Counted from the first letter of the stretch, positions 1-13,517 are shown. The stretch is 64,000 nucleotides of DNA from Eremophila alpestris peregrina (GCA_009792885.1 WMCF01000014.1:11893724-11957723), one strand, 5' to 3'. Made by a program: numbers and translations. Notes: generated from the letters alone by a model not told the origin.

Positions 1-2245
1 AATGAGTATAATTATTCTTGTTCTGCTGCATCTTACTGCATTCAGTTATTGCATCACACAGAAGAGGCAATGGGTGTATCCTGTGGCCAGCTCCATTGCC
101 TTCAGCATGAGTTAACCAACTGTCCAACATCCCAACACGAGGAGTTTTTGAACCTTTCTCTGCCAATTTGATCTTTGAGCACATTCAAATGGAGGAATCT
201 ATAGAGAAGATTGGGAGTGTCGTAATGTGGAGACAAAATTTCAAACACTATCTTCATCAGTGAAGAAAAAGTAACCAATGTCATATTAATCTAAACACTA
301 TTTTAAAAGTTTCCATTTTAAACAACAGCATCTTTATGTTGTAGAATAAACCTCCAAGAGTGCTTTTTGGCAGATGGTTAAATATTTAAGTAGTTGGCTA
401 CAGATTTTTAAAAATTGAGATAATTAGAATACTTGAAGCAGTTAATATTTATTAGTCATGAAGAGTTTGACAGATTAGACATTTTCCTACCCACACATTC
501 TCTGGCAGGAAAAAAACCCCAACAAACCAAACCAAGCCCCCTTATCTCTCATTCTATAGGTAACAAACTTTGATATGAAGCAGAAGTAGAAGGCATGGAC
601 TTCCCAGTTTACTCAGTGTGAGAGACTGAGGGTAGTTGCTGTCACTTAATTCAAGAAAAGGCCAGAAAAAAAATTATGGGAACAACAAGATTTCTGTGGA
701 AATGTACAAAGTTCACACTGGAAAGTGCCCAGGATTAAAACCTGAAGACTGAATCTTCTGCATCACTTCAATTTTCACTATAATTTACTGTGTCCCTAGC
801 AAGGCAGCAGGGCTAAGCCAGTCACTGGGGATCATGACACAACCCATTTCCTATTCACCTTTTTCCTTCTGTTTGCCTTTCTTGCAGGACAGGAGATGCA
901 TGGAACAAAGGCAGACCAGCTCTGAGGCACTCCAGAAGTGCATAAGAGAAGACATCAAGACACAGTGGAGTCTTGGCCTCCTGTTCTTAGAACGGGAGAC
1001 AGGAGGCCAAGAACTGACAGATTACTGAGGCTGCTCCAGGGGCCAGTTTCACCAAACATGTCCTCTTTCATCTGTCCAGCAATCTGGCTGAAAATAAGGA
1101 TTGCTGGCTGTCCCACAGACTGTCAATACCTGTAAATGTTCAAACAGTATCTGGGCGTAGACAAAGCCTGTTTTTGCATGGAATGTCTATGTTACTAATG
1201 TATAGTAGAGCAGCCACATAGGACTCCTAGTCAGCAATTCATGCAAAACATGAAGGTACCACCAGTGTTAGACTATATAGCTAGCTGGCTGGAAAGAGAC
1301 CCACCTTGATTGTATCTTCTTACCTCTCCCTTTTTAGTAGCACCACTGAATGGTCACTATGTGCCCTTGCATGAAGTCCCTTGTCTCCTTTACAGTCACA
1401 GGCAATGAAACACCTCAGTAATGACATTTGCATGTATCCACATGCAATGTTAAAAGGAGTGAATGCATAGGATTAACTGTGGCAGGCAGGGGGATGAGTG
1501 GAAAGGATTTTCATTGTTGTCTATGCAGCAAGGTCAAGGGCAGACAGGAGTAGGTTATACACCTGCTCTTACCTGGCACAAACCAGTAGGGCAGGACTGC
1601 CTGCCCTGCAGGCTGAACACAGCCCTAATCTGGAGTCACCCCAGCACTAGCTTCAAGGAAATCAGGAGGCATATTGTAAAGTAACTTTGGATACCACCCT
1701 GTGCTGGCGCCAGTTTGATCTCTTAGGGGGATGGTAGCTGGAGCAGAGAGATCTCTCCGCTACACCCTCCCTTCCTGTGATCAGCAGAGATGAACTGCTG
1801 AAATCATTGAGGAGATTTTTCTTTATCCTACAAAAATCTTTAAGGGCCATCCTTGTCACAGACAAAATTATAGGGTATTTTTCTCAACTTTTTAATTTTC
1901 ATTAAAATGATTTTAGAGATATTTTTCCAGTGTCACGTTGTCTGACAATAGCAATTCATGTTTTAAATATCTCATTGGCATAGGGAGACTGTAGGAAAAC
2001 TGGTAGAATTATGAGCTACAACAAAAGAAAAATGTGGTTTAGATGAGCAAACACTCAGAAGTTTCCAGCTTTCATAAGTTTTCTTTGCTAAAAAAGCGTG
2101 CTGGAGAAAATCTGTTAAAGTTTCAGTATCCTTCCTCTTCAAGGGGAATCCACAATTCTTAACCCTTAAAAGTACCATCAAGACTCATTGCAAACCAGAA
2201 GACAAGAATAATAGAACCCAGAAATAAAAAATGTCACAACCTTTT
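1..2245. other. Unique non-coding DNA, no gene seen
   Basis: I see no exon, RNA gene or recognisable repeat in this stretch. Open frames on both strands are short (up to about 73 codons), overlap one another, and have no family signature. Base composition is moderately AT-rich, with ordinary poly-purine and poly-pyrimidine patches. Intron or intergenic DNA are equally possible. Confidence 0.6.
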
Positions 2246-2310
2246 AAAAAAAAAAAAAAAAAAAAAAAAATTACCACCCATAAAGAAAAAAAAAAAAAAA
2301 AAAAAAAAAA
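2246..2310. repeat. Two poly(A) runs of 25 nt, 15 bp apart
   Basis: Positions 2246-2270 and 2286-2310 are each an uninterrupted run of 25 A, separated by 15 bp of mixed sequence. Neither run is preceded by a recognisable retroposon body, so they are called simple repeats and not retrotransposon tails. Homopolymers of this length are prone to assembly and polymerase error, so the exact lengths should not be trusted. Confidence 0.9.
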
Positions 2311-5300
2311 GGGAAATGGACCCACATTGTTTCCTCTTGAAGTACCCAGAAGAAAAATCTGCACCTTAAAAAGGTTTGACCTCAATACAGGCCATAATGT
2401 AGAAATGTGAGGATCTTGGAAACTTGTGTTTTTCCTGGATTGAGGCCCAGATTTTGTAATATATCTTGCCTGTTACTATTTTTCTTGCTTCTTCCAAAGT
2501 AGAAAAGGTTCTTTTGAAGAAATGTGTTTTCTAGACACTTTGATACACCAGAATTGGGGTTTGTTTAAATACTTCAAATTTGACATATACACACATGTAG
2601 TTATAACATTTTGCGAATGTGAGCCAACATTGCCTTCTCTGGATCCAGTCCTTCCTATCAATATGTTGTAAGACACTAGACATGTCTATCCTAACATGCA
2701 GAGTATGCACTAGGCCAGAAAAATAACAGTAAAACACTCAACTTCCTATGCCTTTACCTTCTTCACCACAGTTTTAATGAACAGCTCATGAAAGAATTTA
2801 TGCCCATGCTGAAATTGGAGTTCCAGGACACAGTGGTGGCACATCACATCTGCTTGGAAAAGGAACCTTTTCTTCCCCTCAACCTTACTTCACACAAGGA
2901 AATCCATCAACAGTTTGATCCAGTGACTAGCAATGGTATGAGTATTCCCTCAGGGGCCATTTTCCTACCCTGAGCACAAAGTGCTTTTGCATGTTGACCT
3001 GCTATTCAGTTCCTAATGCTTTCCAGGCTGAGTTGAAGCTGTGGCCACAAGACATTAACCCAACCCTAAGGTGCTCATGGCCTATCATATGCATCCCTCT
3101 TTTTTGCTGTCTAGAGACTATGTATGCAAATGCTTTCCTGTGTTTGTCTCGTACCAGTTGACTGAGGGCACTCAGGGAGAGCAACTGAAAGACAAAGTCT
3201 GATCAATATTTTTCCTCCAGATACACCTCAAAATCCAGCTAGAAAGGGGCGGCCATACAATAATTAATGCTTATTAGCCCCATTAAAATTAATTCCTGAC
3301 TTATCTTATCAAACAGTCGGCCACAAGAGAAAGTTTTCCCTACTGGAACATGCATAAGTCACTCCAGCTTCTGTGGCTGTGAACTGAAAGCAATTCTTTC
3401 TCTACCTTCCAATGTTTGCTCAGGTGCAGTTTGGTTTCCATGTGGACTGATTGAGGAGAACCTGCCTCAACCAGTGAGCTAACAGGAGCCACCAACCAAA
3501 CCCGCACTGACTGCAAACAAAGTCCTCCTCCCAAAAGAGTCTGTGACATAAAAGTGCACAACATAAAAAACATCTTTGTGTTTTTGACTTACTGTAAGTC
3601 CTTAGGAGGTTTGCCTTTAAGGATGACTACATTTTTAATCAATCAGCAAGGCATGCAGTATGTAAAGTTCATGCTAGCTTGAGCGGCAGCGTGCTGCATT
3701 TTTCCCCTGGTGAGCAACCCCCTCTCAGCCCCTGAGCTTTAGCTGGTGAGGTTATGCAGCCTTGCCTATTAGGACTGCTCTCAGCCACATGCCTGACTGC
3801 ACTCTCAAGTCTCAGGGCCAAGAGTAAACTTTGAGGGAACCCTGCCAATTAAATGTAAGCAGAAAACAAAGTCTTTATTTTTCAGCAAAGCTAATGTGGT
3901 CAGAAATGTTCTCATGCTGCTGCTACTGATAATTATTATTTTGCATTCAGTAACGATGACTTTAAACTCAATTTGAATATTAAATTATGTCATGAAAATG
4001 AAGGTAGCTAAAAGTGAGAGTTGATCAGATTGTCATTGGTAAATAGACTAAATATATTTTACTACTGGTGAAAAGGGAGTCCTTCTGTGACAAATGTTTT
4101 ATAGTCTTGTTTTGGGGATCTTACAAGGGGAAAATAAAGCTTAGATGGCATGCATTATCTACAACGGCCAAAACACTGCAGAAAGGTTAGCCCAGATGAA
4201 TTCCAATAAACTCTTTATATCATTTCATAGTCCAAATAGACTTCAGCAGGTTGGAGAAAACATGTTTGAGGAATGACATACAGAATTTAATAGAATATAC
4301 TTGGATTAGTTCTTGTACTTTTTCCGTTTAAATATAATTGTTTCAGTCCTCAGTTCAGATACAATAACATTCAAATTTCAGTGTTTAACTGTTCTACTGG
4401 ACTGTGACCCTGCCTACAATGAATCTAACAGCACAGACAGACTCCAAAGAGGTCTTAACTTAAAAATGACAACATTTTAAATCCCTTTATCTTCTCTTTC
4501 TTTTCAACATTGGATGCAAGTGGTTTACATACAACCAGAAAACTCCTTCCCAGTGCTCGAAGAGCCTTGATCGTAATCTTGCTACCCTATGAGACAGCTA
4601 AAAGCTGTAGCAGGGGAGATGGTCATCTGATTGTCAGAGCTCACCCAGAGCTTCTAGTGCAGTCTGGGCACCAGGAAAAGCAAGAAGGATATTAAAAATT
4701 TCAGAATGTCCCAGACAGATGCTTGGATGCCTGCTGCACAGCGTCAATGAATTTCTTGGAAACAAACCTTGTGGGAATATATTGGATTAATTTCTCTTGA
4801 GGACTCCTAACACCCTCATGAAGGTTTCAGGTAGGTGCCAAACAAAAGGGAGAACAAAGAATTCTGTTTTTAAAAGCCCTTCAAAAAAGATCAGATGAAC
4901 TTCAGCTTAAAAGAGAAGTAAGAATATGACCATTCCAAAGGGATGCTTGTAATTTCTACCATGATTTCCATAATTCAATACCTTACAATTATGCATTTCA
5001 AAGTCATCTGAAAGTACCAATAAAGACAGATTGATTACTTTATTTGTATACATTGCTATGAGACATTATCATTCAATGCTGCCAAAGCTAGTTCCATGCC
5101 AGCCCTTGGTCTAAAATTAGAGTAAGGACAAGGAAGTGTTCTTTCTTCTAAAATGATCACCTAAACCCAAATGAGCCAACAGAGGCTGAGAGACCATAAA
5201 GCAGAGTACCAATGGGTGTTTACTGATGAAAAACCACAGGACCTGAAACAGGCCTCTCAAAACTTTCTTGAGAACACATACAAATTTCAGCACCCAGTCA

Positions 5301-6020
5301 GTAAAGTGGTAAAAATATTCACTAGGGATAAGGCTTGAAATTTACCCAAAGAAGGTAACTAGGCAGGGAAGTCAGACTGTGCAGCAGCCTGAAGGACTCA
5401 GAGTGGTTTTGGTCTCCCACAAAACATCATAGGTCATAATAGAAGTAGACGGTATTCTGCATTGACTTCTGCTCCCTGCAGTTGCTCCTCTGAGAATAAG
5501 AGAGAACTCACAGTCTCCATCCCTGCAGCTGTACCCTGCCTGGGCAGGGCAGAAAATCTCAGCCCTGTGCCTGGGCAGTGCCATTTCACAGATACAGAGT
5601 AGAGGGTAAAGGAAATATCTTTTGCCTCTTACTTCCAAAGGCAGGTTTGGCACTTCTTCACACCCACCTGACTGCTCTTGAATTCAAGCACTTGGTTAAA
5701 GTAGGGAATCTGTTGCTCTCTGGAAGACACTGCTTTCCATATAACCCTGACACAGTATAGATATACTGAGTGCTCAACCTGAACCACAACTGCTCCATCC
5801 AGGACCACCTGTGAGGAGAGTGTACTCAAAGGACTGTCCTCATCTAACTCCGCAAGTGCTCAGCCTACTTTCACCTTGAGACACAAGATGGGTTTGTACA
5901 TGCATACCTCAAGTTATTTCTGCGCACACTTCATGTGCACATCGGCCCAGATCCATGAGTGTGTGTGCATGCGGATAGATAAGCAGATAATCTGGAACTG
6001 TTTCAAAAGAAGGGAAACAT
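2311..6020. other. Unique non-coding DNA with two homeodomain-motif clusters
   Basis: No gene is seen. Two sub-blocks stand out. Positions 3255-3310 hold several TAAT/ATTA cores followed by two overlapping GATA-type sites (CTTATC twice at 3300-3310). Positions 3850-4080 are a long AT-rich stretch with repeated ATTA, TTAAAT and TGACTT words. Both resemble vertebrate enhancer sequence, but conservation cannot be judged from one sequence. A 93-codon minus-strand frame at 5372-5653 has no recognisable domain. Confidence 0.5.
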
Positions 6021-6050
6021 TTCTCTTTTTTTCTTTCTTTCTTTCTTTCT
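6021..6050 (+). repeat. Pyrimidine microsatellite, (TTTC)n
   Basis: A T-rich lead-in is followed by about five TTTC units, ending at 6050. It is a simple sequence repeat, probably length-polymorphic. No neighbouring retroposon is recognisable. Confidence 0.9.
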
Positions 6051-6744
6051 AGTCATTGTGTAACAACTTGGCCTTGGGATCTTCCAGGGAGCTGTGTGCA
6101 TATATGAGTGACACACTTGCCTGTTTTCACAGCTCCTGCCTTACATCAATTTCAGCATCTTTCCTACACCTGGAGGAGTTCAACAAACATCAGCTCACAG
6201 GTGTCACCCTCCATTGGCTGAAGGCTGGCTCCAGTGAGTCTAGCCAATATCTGCTTTGGCTATTAACAGCCTTGGAGAGGCCAAGCTCAGTGTGTGTGGG
6301 GAAGCAGGGGGAGGAAAAGGTAGAAGGAAAAGGAAGGGGGGTTACATGTATGTACATGTGCATTTGCTGCTACTTTAACTTTCCATCCATTTAAGAGTTT
6401 AAATACTAGTCAAGCACTTAAAAAAACATTAGGACACATTCCAGCTTTCTCTGCCAGTCAGGGGGAAAAATGTTTGAAACCCTGCATCTCAGCACCCCAA
6501 GGGCTTTATGATTTGTTAGGTTTAGTAGTTCAGAGGATTAAAAAGACAGAAATATTAGTAGAAAAAGAAGAGGAAAAAGTCAATGTATTCACTGAAGCAA
6601 ATCTAATGGGTTGCTGGGCCAGAGAAGAAAAGGTTCTACTACCTGACTGAATCTTATTTATATTTCTTGCTCCACAATAAAAAATAATTTTCCAGACATT
6701 CCTCCCCCCACCCTATTTTTTTTTGCTATGCTAGTCACATTTCC

Positions 6745-6900
6745 TAAATCCTTTATCAACGACTGCTCTGCATATGAATGGGCTGTAATTGAACTGTCAC
6801 ATTCATGAAGGTCAGTAACCTTTCATTAGGAAGAATGTGTCTTTCTTGATAAATTGGAAAGTCCCTGAGGATTTGAAAGCATTTTTTTATTTCATTCTTT
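6745..6900. promoter_or_regulatory. Candidate conserved non-coding element
   Basis: The block is AT-rich but not low complexity. It holds closely spaced TAAT/ATTA homeodomain cores, a CATATG E-box, TCAATTACAG-type words on the minus strand and a rare CpG (AACGAC). No open frame covers it. The call rests on texture alone: vertebrate developmental enhancers often look like this, but so does some neutral AT-rich DNA. Confidence is low without an alignment. Confidence 0.2.
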
Positions 6901-9059
6901 CAAATATACCTTAAAAATCTAACACAGATCTTTCTCTCTTTTCATAGTACTCTGACAAACCCCTTGTCTTTCTCTTTCTCAGAGGCAGTTCCATGCAAAA
7001 TATTCAATCACAAGCTTTCACTGTGACCTTCTTAAAAATGAAATGGGAAGCATAAGCCCCCCACCCTCAACCCCTCACTTTGAATTGCAGATAGCTAATA
7101 CTTCTGCTTAAAAATCCCCAAAAGTCAAAACCTTGAGATTAGAAGCTTTGCCATGTCCTTGCTTCTTCAGATTGATTTGAGTTTCTACTGTAATGTGACC
7201 TAAGTCACACTCTGTTGGTGCCAGTACATCAGTACATCTTCTTGGCGTGTCCATTCATGTGCAGAGATGGACAGACAAATGCACCAAGTAGTGACAGCCT
7301 GTTTGAGAAAAACAAATTGAGGAAGAAAATGGTGCTTAAAAAAACATATTTGGTACTGCAGACAGTTTTCAATCCCTGCCTCAGGTTAGCTGCACAACTC
7401 ATTCTTCCCTATCTAAGGGAAAAAAGGCTTTTCAGAGGGTTGGATTTGCACCTTGATCTGCGCCCTGACACAGCAGGGTCCTTAAGAGAAACTGATTGGC
7501 TGCCAAGTTCATAACTGCTGCCAGAAGTTCAATTCCTCCTCCAGACTGAACAGAAAGTGTGCAGCAGGATGCATGGAAATGTGTCGAGCTTCCCACCCTT
7601 ACCAGTGCAAAGGTGCCTTCAGAAGTGTTAAAATACTACCAAGGCTGCTGGGGCAGAAGCCATCTGTTCCTGTGCCATGTTCTAGCTAGCGAAGCCTATC
7701 TAGTGCCCATCTTCAGCCATTTGACTGGCTGGGCACTGACTGCCAAGGGGCCAGAAAAAAGACAGCTTGGTGAAAAGTCAGCCATGATCAAGATAGAAAC
7801 ACCACAACACGAAGAAGGTGAGACTTGATAAATGGAAGCAAGCATCTGGCCTTCTCCGTTAGCTATTCAAATGCTTCAAAAAGTAACATGAATCACAGGT
7901 TCTTGAGAGCTGGCAGAAGACTGTCCTTTTATTGCCAGCACCCATAAAATTGTGGTGATTTAAGGTTCACCCCATAAGATGGAATATAGAGGAAAGAGGA
8001 ACAAGGCATAATTGCTAAGCAGTTGAAATACTTTGATGGTACAGGCCACACTGGAAGCTTTTTAGCTGGAAGGAAAAAAGAAGCAAACATTTCCTTTGAT
8101 TTTTTGCAGGAATGATTGAAGAATTAATACTTTAATTAGGCTTAACTCACTTTTCTCAAGACTTCTCTCAACTAGTGAATTCTGTTGGGTTCATATGCCC
8201 AGCTTTGAATGGAAATAATTTGCTGCAGTACCACAGAATGGATCTCCTTACACCAGTAAAAGAAATCATAGAAAAAAGGCACTCACTAAGCAAAGAAAAT
8301 ATAGGTACTTCCTGACTTCCATATTAACATCCTCCTTCAGCAGCAAGAGTATGTTTGAATTCACATGGAGAGGGTCTTTATTTAAAAGCCGGATGTCATC
8401 TCCAATTCTCCAAGCATTCTCTAGACACAGAGTTCATGCTGAAGGGTAGCCAGGGGTGCCCAGAAGCATAATTCAGCCTAAGCAGTTCATCATCTGAATT
8501 CTCTCTGCCACTGCTGAAGTAAGGTATTTGTGATAACATTGTGAAGAAACAGACCAGACTTCACCAGTGGCCAGGATTTTAAAACAACAGAAGGGCACTC
8601 ACAGACCATCACTTTCAGTGCCACCACATTAAGGCTGCTTAACAGAAGAGTCTAATGTAAAAACCCCCACTACAGTGGCATCTAAGGTCAATAAGCAAAG
8701 AGTGATTCAGACTTCTAGTGAGCAGGATGCATCAAGCAGGCAGGACTGACTTCTTTATATGCCTGACATCAGTACCAAGATGACTTTTCCTTCTGTTGAC
8801 TGCACAGGAAGCCAAGGTCTAGCAATTTGGCAAGGTGTGCAGAATTGCTCACCAGTCTCAACCTGACACACTGTCCTTGCTCCTGATTCATACTGGGCAC
8901 CAGGAATACACCTCCCAGTTTCTAGCTCCCAGCATCATTGCTGCTGCGTGGAATATATAAGTACGTTCTTGTGTGGTGCTTTTCAACTGTACATCAGGAG
9001 ATGACTTTGTAGGGACCCTCAGTTTGGAGGCAAGATGCTGACTGCTTTACTAGAGAGAG

Positions 9060-9345
9060 TAAGCAAAGACGAATAAACAAGTTATATTTTAATTTAAAGC
9101 ACATGAAGTGCTGGACCTCTTAATGTGTCCAAGTTATGGACCAGTTTTCCCAAGCATTAATTTGGAGATCATTGGTGATTTAATCTCCTGCAACGTATTT
9201 GGGTGTGCCAGTGATCTAGAGAACGTTTTCATGCAAGTGCCCAATCATCCAAACACTTCCAATTAATTGACAGTCAAATCAATTCAAATGGAAGACCACA
9301 ATCTTGGAAAAGAACTTACATCAAAATAAATATTTTTGCAGATAT
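9060..9345. promoter_or_regulatory. Candidate conserved non-coding element
   Basis: The stretch holds many transcription-factor-like words in non-repetitive sequence: GCATTAATTTGG, TCATTGGTGATTTAATC, CCAATTAATTGACAG (a homeodomain palindrome next to a MEIS/PBX-type TGACAG), and two CpGs (CAACGT, GAACGT). No frame longer than 60 codons covers it. The regulatory reading is an inference from motif density. Confidence 0.22.
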
Positions 9346-12214
9346 TTTCTAGCATGCCTGCCCTACAATGTCCCATAGGCAATAATTCCTAAGGTGTATT
9401 GTTATTTTTCTTCTCATATAAAATGTTAATAGCCAAGTGGATATAGGGTTACTACTTACAGATATCTGGAGAGCTGATGTTTTGATTCACGCACTTTGGT
9501 CCTCTGTCCAGAGTATACTAATTTCTTTCCTCACTTGAAATTGGAGGTAGTTCCCTACATCACAGTACTCAGATTCATACACAGTTTTCTGTATATCAGG
9601 AAATTCAGATTCCAAGACTTCAGCAGATAACTACATATGGAAAAACAACAGAATAGTATATCACCTCATTGTATATATCCAGACCAAAACAATGAGATTT
9701 CTCAAGCACTCCACTCTGTGTATAAAATAAAAGTCATTAAAGAATTTGTTTAGAAGTGTGTTAAGCATATTCTAGGCAGGCGGTGAATAAATCCACTTTA
9801 CCACTTCATGGCTTTACAAAGAAGCCCATCCATTAACATGGGAACCCTCTTGTTTGCATTTCTTAACAGCTGACATTTGTACCTTTCGAAGGAAAGTGAA
9901 GGGCATCTCATTGCCTCATTGTTTAAATCAGTGTGAAAATAATGGGGATGATAGGGAATTGGAGCTAATTTCCTTTGTCTCCTATTCAGCAGATAATGGT
10001 GGTATGTGTGGGATGCTAAAGGCCAGGCAGAGGAGGTGACCTGAAGATGACTTCATTCTTATGAGGTTTATCAAAGGCTCCTGTCAGTCAAATGCATGCT
10101 GAGAGATTGGGGACTGGCCATCTGGTCCAAAGTTAATCAAAGAGGAAAAAAGGAAAGTGAGGAGGTGAAAAATCTCCCTGTCAGCTTTGTGGAAGGTGGA
10201 GGGAGAGGCAGACAGGAGAGGGAACTCTTGTGCTCCAACAGCCCAGCACCCAGACTTGATGGCTGCAGAGGAGACACATAGCAGAGTGGGGTGGAGGAGC
10301 AGCAGGGAAAGGGAAAGATACTGTTGTTTTGAAATTTTCCTGGGAAGATCCCACACCAGCTTTAAGTGGCAAGCCTGAAGGTCACTGCTGCTGTTAGCCA
10401 TGCAGAGCAGAGGCAGAATTGTTTCACTTGTCCTCAGGAAAAAAATAAGGGGGAGTGACTGACTCACAGTAGGGAACTGGTGTAATATAGAGCGCAGAGT
10501 TTTCTGTCACAGAGCCAGACTTCCTTCCTCTGAGTTTTGTTTCTTGCAAGCAGGAAGAAGAGGTACAGCCATGCCACCTTCATGTCCTGCAGATTCAACC
10601 ATATCCCACTCCTCACCTTCTACCCCCTCCACCCACTGGGCTCAAAAACAGGTGTCCTGCAAGCACTACCCACATCCAAGAGATTGGCATAGTTTGCCCA
10701 TAATGGCTTTTCTGTCATTACTGACCCACATACATTTTTGTACTGAGTGAAAGCCAAGAGGGGTATAGAGCAGGGATTTATCAACAAACAACTTGGTTTA
10801 TGCTGGGCATCACACAATGCTTTTACGTGAAAGTGAAGGCACCAATCAGATAACTAAAATACTGTTTTAAAATGTGTGCATGTGTTATGCAAAAACACAT
10901 TTCTTCACCAAAGATGCAATCTGAAGTAAAACACCAGTGTGACAGCCTGATTTCCATAACTAGCCCTGTTCAGCTGCTCAAATCAGCTAAATAGAGACAT
11001 ATTTTTAAAACTACAAACGTCCAGATTGTGAATCCCTCCTTCATGCTGGCAAGTAGTCATGCTAATGAGTAGTCTCCTTGACTCCAGGGGAAAAGCTCTT
11101 GCCAGCAAAGGTTTCACAATCCCAGCCCTAAACATTTCTAAAATGATTAACCAATGTGAACTAACTTAAAACAAAACATGACAAAAAAAGAAAAAGAAAG
11201 AGGAAACAGTGGTTTTTTTTAAGGGCTGCAGATTACAGCTGAACATTAAATGTGTTCATGCAATTAGCAGAGCAAGGGATGGATGTGCTACCTGTAGTAC
11301 ACATGCACACACAGAAACACAGACACAGACACCTACACAGACTCCTCCCCCCAGGACAGAAACATCTTAAAGCAAAGAGGATGAGAACAAAAGAGTTTGG
11401 CTTCCTCATATACCTGGGGGTGGGACTTGCTTCTCCATTAAATTTCCATTCTGTATCTTCCTCAGGTCGAGGTCCAGTCAGGCCCCCATAGAGAGGAACA
11501 TATGGAAAACAGTGGCAACAAGTTCTGCTTTACCTGCAGCTTTGCTGAGCTGAATCTCCTCCAATGCCCTGCTCAGGAACATCACTTTGCATGGCCAAAT
11601 GCTGCCAAATAGAGCTGAGAACAGTGAGAGTAGAATCAGACATGACTTTAAATCCAAACCTTTACAGAACACCTAACCCAAGGAACCTCTGCTGAACAGA
11701 GGATTTCAGTCGAGGATATACAGCTCTGTCTGTACTTACACAGTATAAATACAACTATACACTCACTGCTTGTTGCCCTCCTATTTTTATTGAGTTTTTA
11801 AAATAGCAGTCAACCTGCTGCACACTAGGCAGCCTGAAACAGGCTCAGACAAAAATAAACAAGGGGGGGATGGATATTGGGACATCTAGAATTTTCTTGA
11901 GGCTGATCTCTGATGTGACCCTTTGGCATGGCAATTAAGGTCAGTGAGCAATCTCATAGGTACCAAACATGAACTATGCTTTTACATAGCCCAGCCTGCA
12001 CTTACTCTCTCCTGAATTGCTTTACCTGAGCTGCAATGACTTCAGAAGGAAGGGAGTTAATAGCACCAAGGGTTCTTTTTTGGTTTTGTTTTCATCTGCA
12101 CAGCTCTAGATCTCAGAGAAATATGACTAAGAAAATGATCTTTCCCAACCCCTGGAAACAAAATGCAGCCATTTGGATCCCAACATAAAAACAAGCATCA
12201 GCATGTCTGAAATT

Positions 12215-12425
12215 CTCTGCCGGCTATAATTAAAACTCACGAGCAACTACGACACAACTGTTTCTGTCTTTATGACATGAAACATGCAGACATTTAGAAA
12301 TGGGCTGACAGAAAATTCAGCAAGGAAATTTCACCAGAAACCTTCTATCCCCTGGAAAAATGAGATATTTTTATCAGGCAGCAAGCCATTATCATAATAT
12401 TTATGATTCCCCTTGCCCAGTTCCT
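12215..12425. promoter_or_regulatory. Candidate conserved non-coding element
   Basis: Two motif-rich ends flank a neutral-looking middle. The left end has GCCGGCTATAATTAAAACTC followed by CACGAG and CTACGAC. The right end has TTTTATCAGG and ATTATCATAATATTTATG, which contain GATA-like and homeodomain-like words. The three CpGs in AT-rich surroundings are unusual, because isolated CpGs decay quickly in unselected methylated DNA. This is a low-confidence inference. Confidence 0.22.
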
Positions 12426-13517
12426 GCTGGATCTCACAGAAGGAAAAAGCTTTAGGCTTACCTGTGTCTGGCACGGATCCCTAGTCTAACACATTGGTTG
12501 AATACACAGGCATGAACATGCTGTCATCAGCATGTCCTCCCCCTTCTTGTGGGCTTGAAATAATTTGATATGCCAAATTAGACAATACCCTAAATCAATC
12601 AGTAGCTCCATTTTCATCAGTGGCTGAGACTATTTCCAAAAGCAGGCAAGAGATTTAGCTACCTAACCCTAAACTGATGGAAGATAAGAGACCACATCCC
12701 CTTGAAGACATTGAGAACATTGAACTGCACTCTTTCCCCCACACTTTCCACAACTCCCTTATTTCTAGTTAGAAATCACATAATTGCAAATTTCACAATG
12801 TTAAGTAATTTCTGAAGGACTTTTTCAACTTCTCTGTTATTTTTCATGGTCAACAGCACACATGCTGAACATATGCTTTAATGATAGCCACAGCAATAAT
12901 TCACACAGAAACAGTTTTCTTTCAAACACTTCAGAATAGCAAGGAGTTGGGGGAGGGAAGTTATCAGCACTAATACAATATTTTAGACAAACCCTATGTG
13001 GATGCCATGGCAGGTCTGCTATCAAAGGCAAAAACCTTCAGGCTTTTTACATTTCATAATCCCAATGAAAGCCTGCTTTTGCAGATACCCTGCAGTTCAT
13101 GAATCACTGGCTGTAGCATACAAAATCCCCTATTTAAGTAATTACTGTACAATAGACAAATCTGCACAGTGGCTGATGTTATATAAAATATTCCAAGGCA
13201 GTCTCAAAACCACAACAAATTAAAAAAAAAAAATCTCAACTGGAAACAAGTGTCTTTCAGTAAGTATATCTTGTGAAATAGGGGATGCTGTGATCTAATC
13301 ATATTAGGTCTGTCCTGAGGACTGGAAAAGGTCGGGCAAAAGAGGAACCCAAGCCAGTCATTGACACTGAATGGCTCCTATCTCTAGACTCCCTTTTCTA
13401 TTTGTTTTAACTTGGGCTCCAGTACTCCCTCAAGTGCCTGATTTTCACATAATTGGATGGTTCTATTATTGCCAACTTAATTTTCAAACATCAAAGAACA
13501 CAGAATCATCTCAAATC

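Larger units (their letters stand above)
6051..13517. other. Unique non-coding DNA, no gene seen
   Basis: This 7.5-kb stretch contains no recognisable gene or interspersed repeat. Three AT-rich blocks listed separately (around 6.74, 9.06 and 12.2 kb) look enhancer-like. A short CA-rich tract lies at about 11300-11342. The longest frame, 127 codons on the minus strand at 10084-10467, lies over purine-rich plus-strand sequence, has no family resemblance and is taken as chance. Confidence 0.55.

Noticed and set aside
2246..2310. Retroposon poly(A) tails
   Set aside because: Nothing upstream on either strand resembles a SINE, LINE or mRNA-derived copy, and avian CR1 does not end in poly(A).
10084..10467. 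127-codon minus-strand frame
   Set aside because: It lies over purine-rich plus-strand sequence with several overlapping frames in both directions. No conserved motif.
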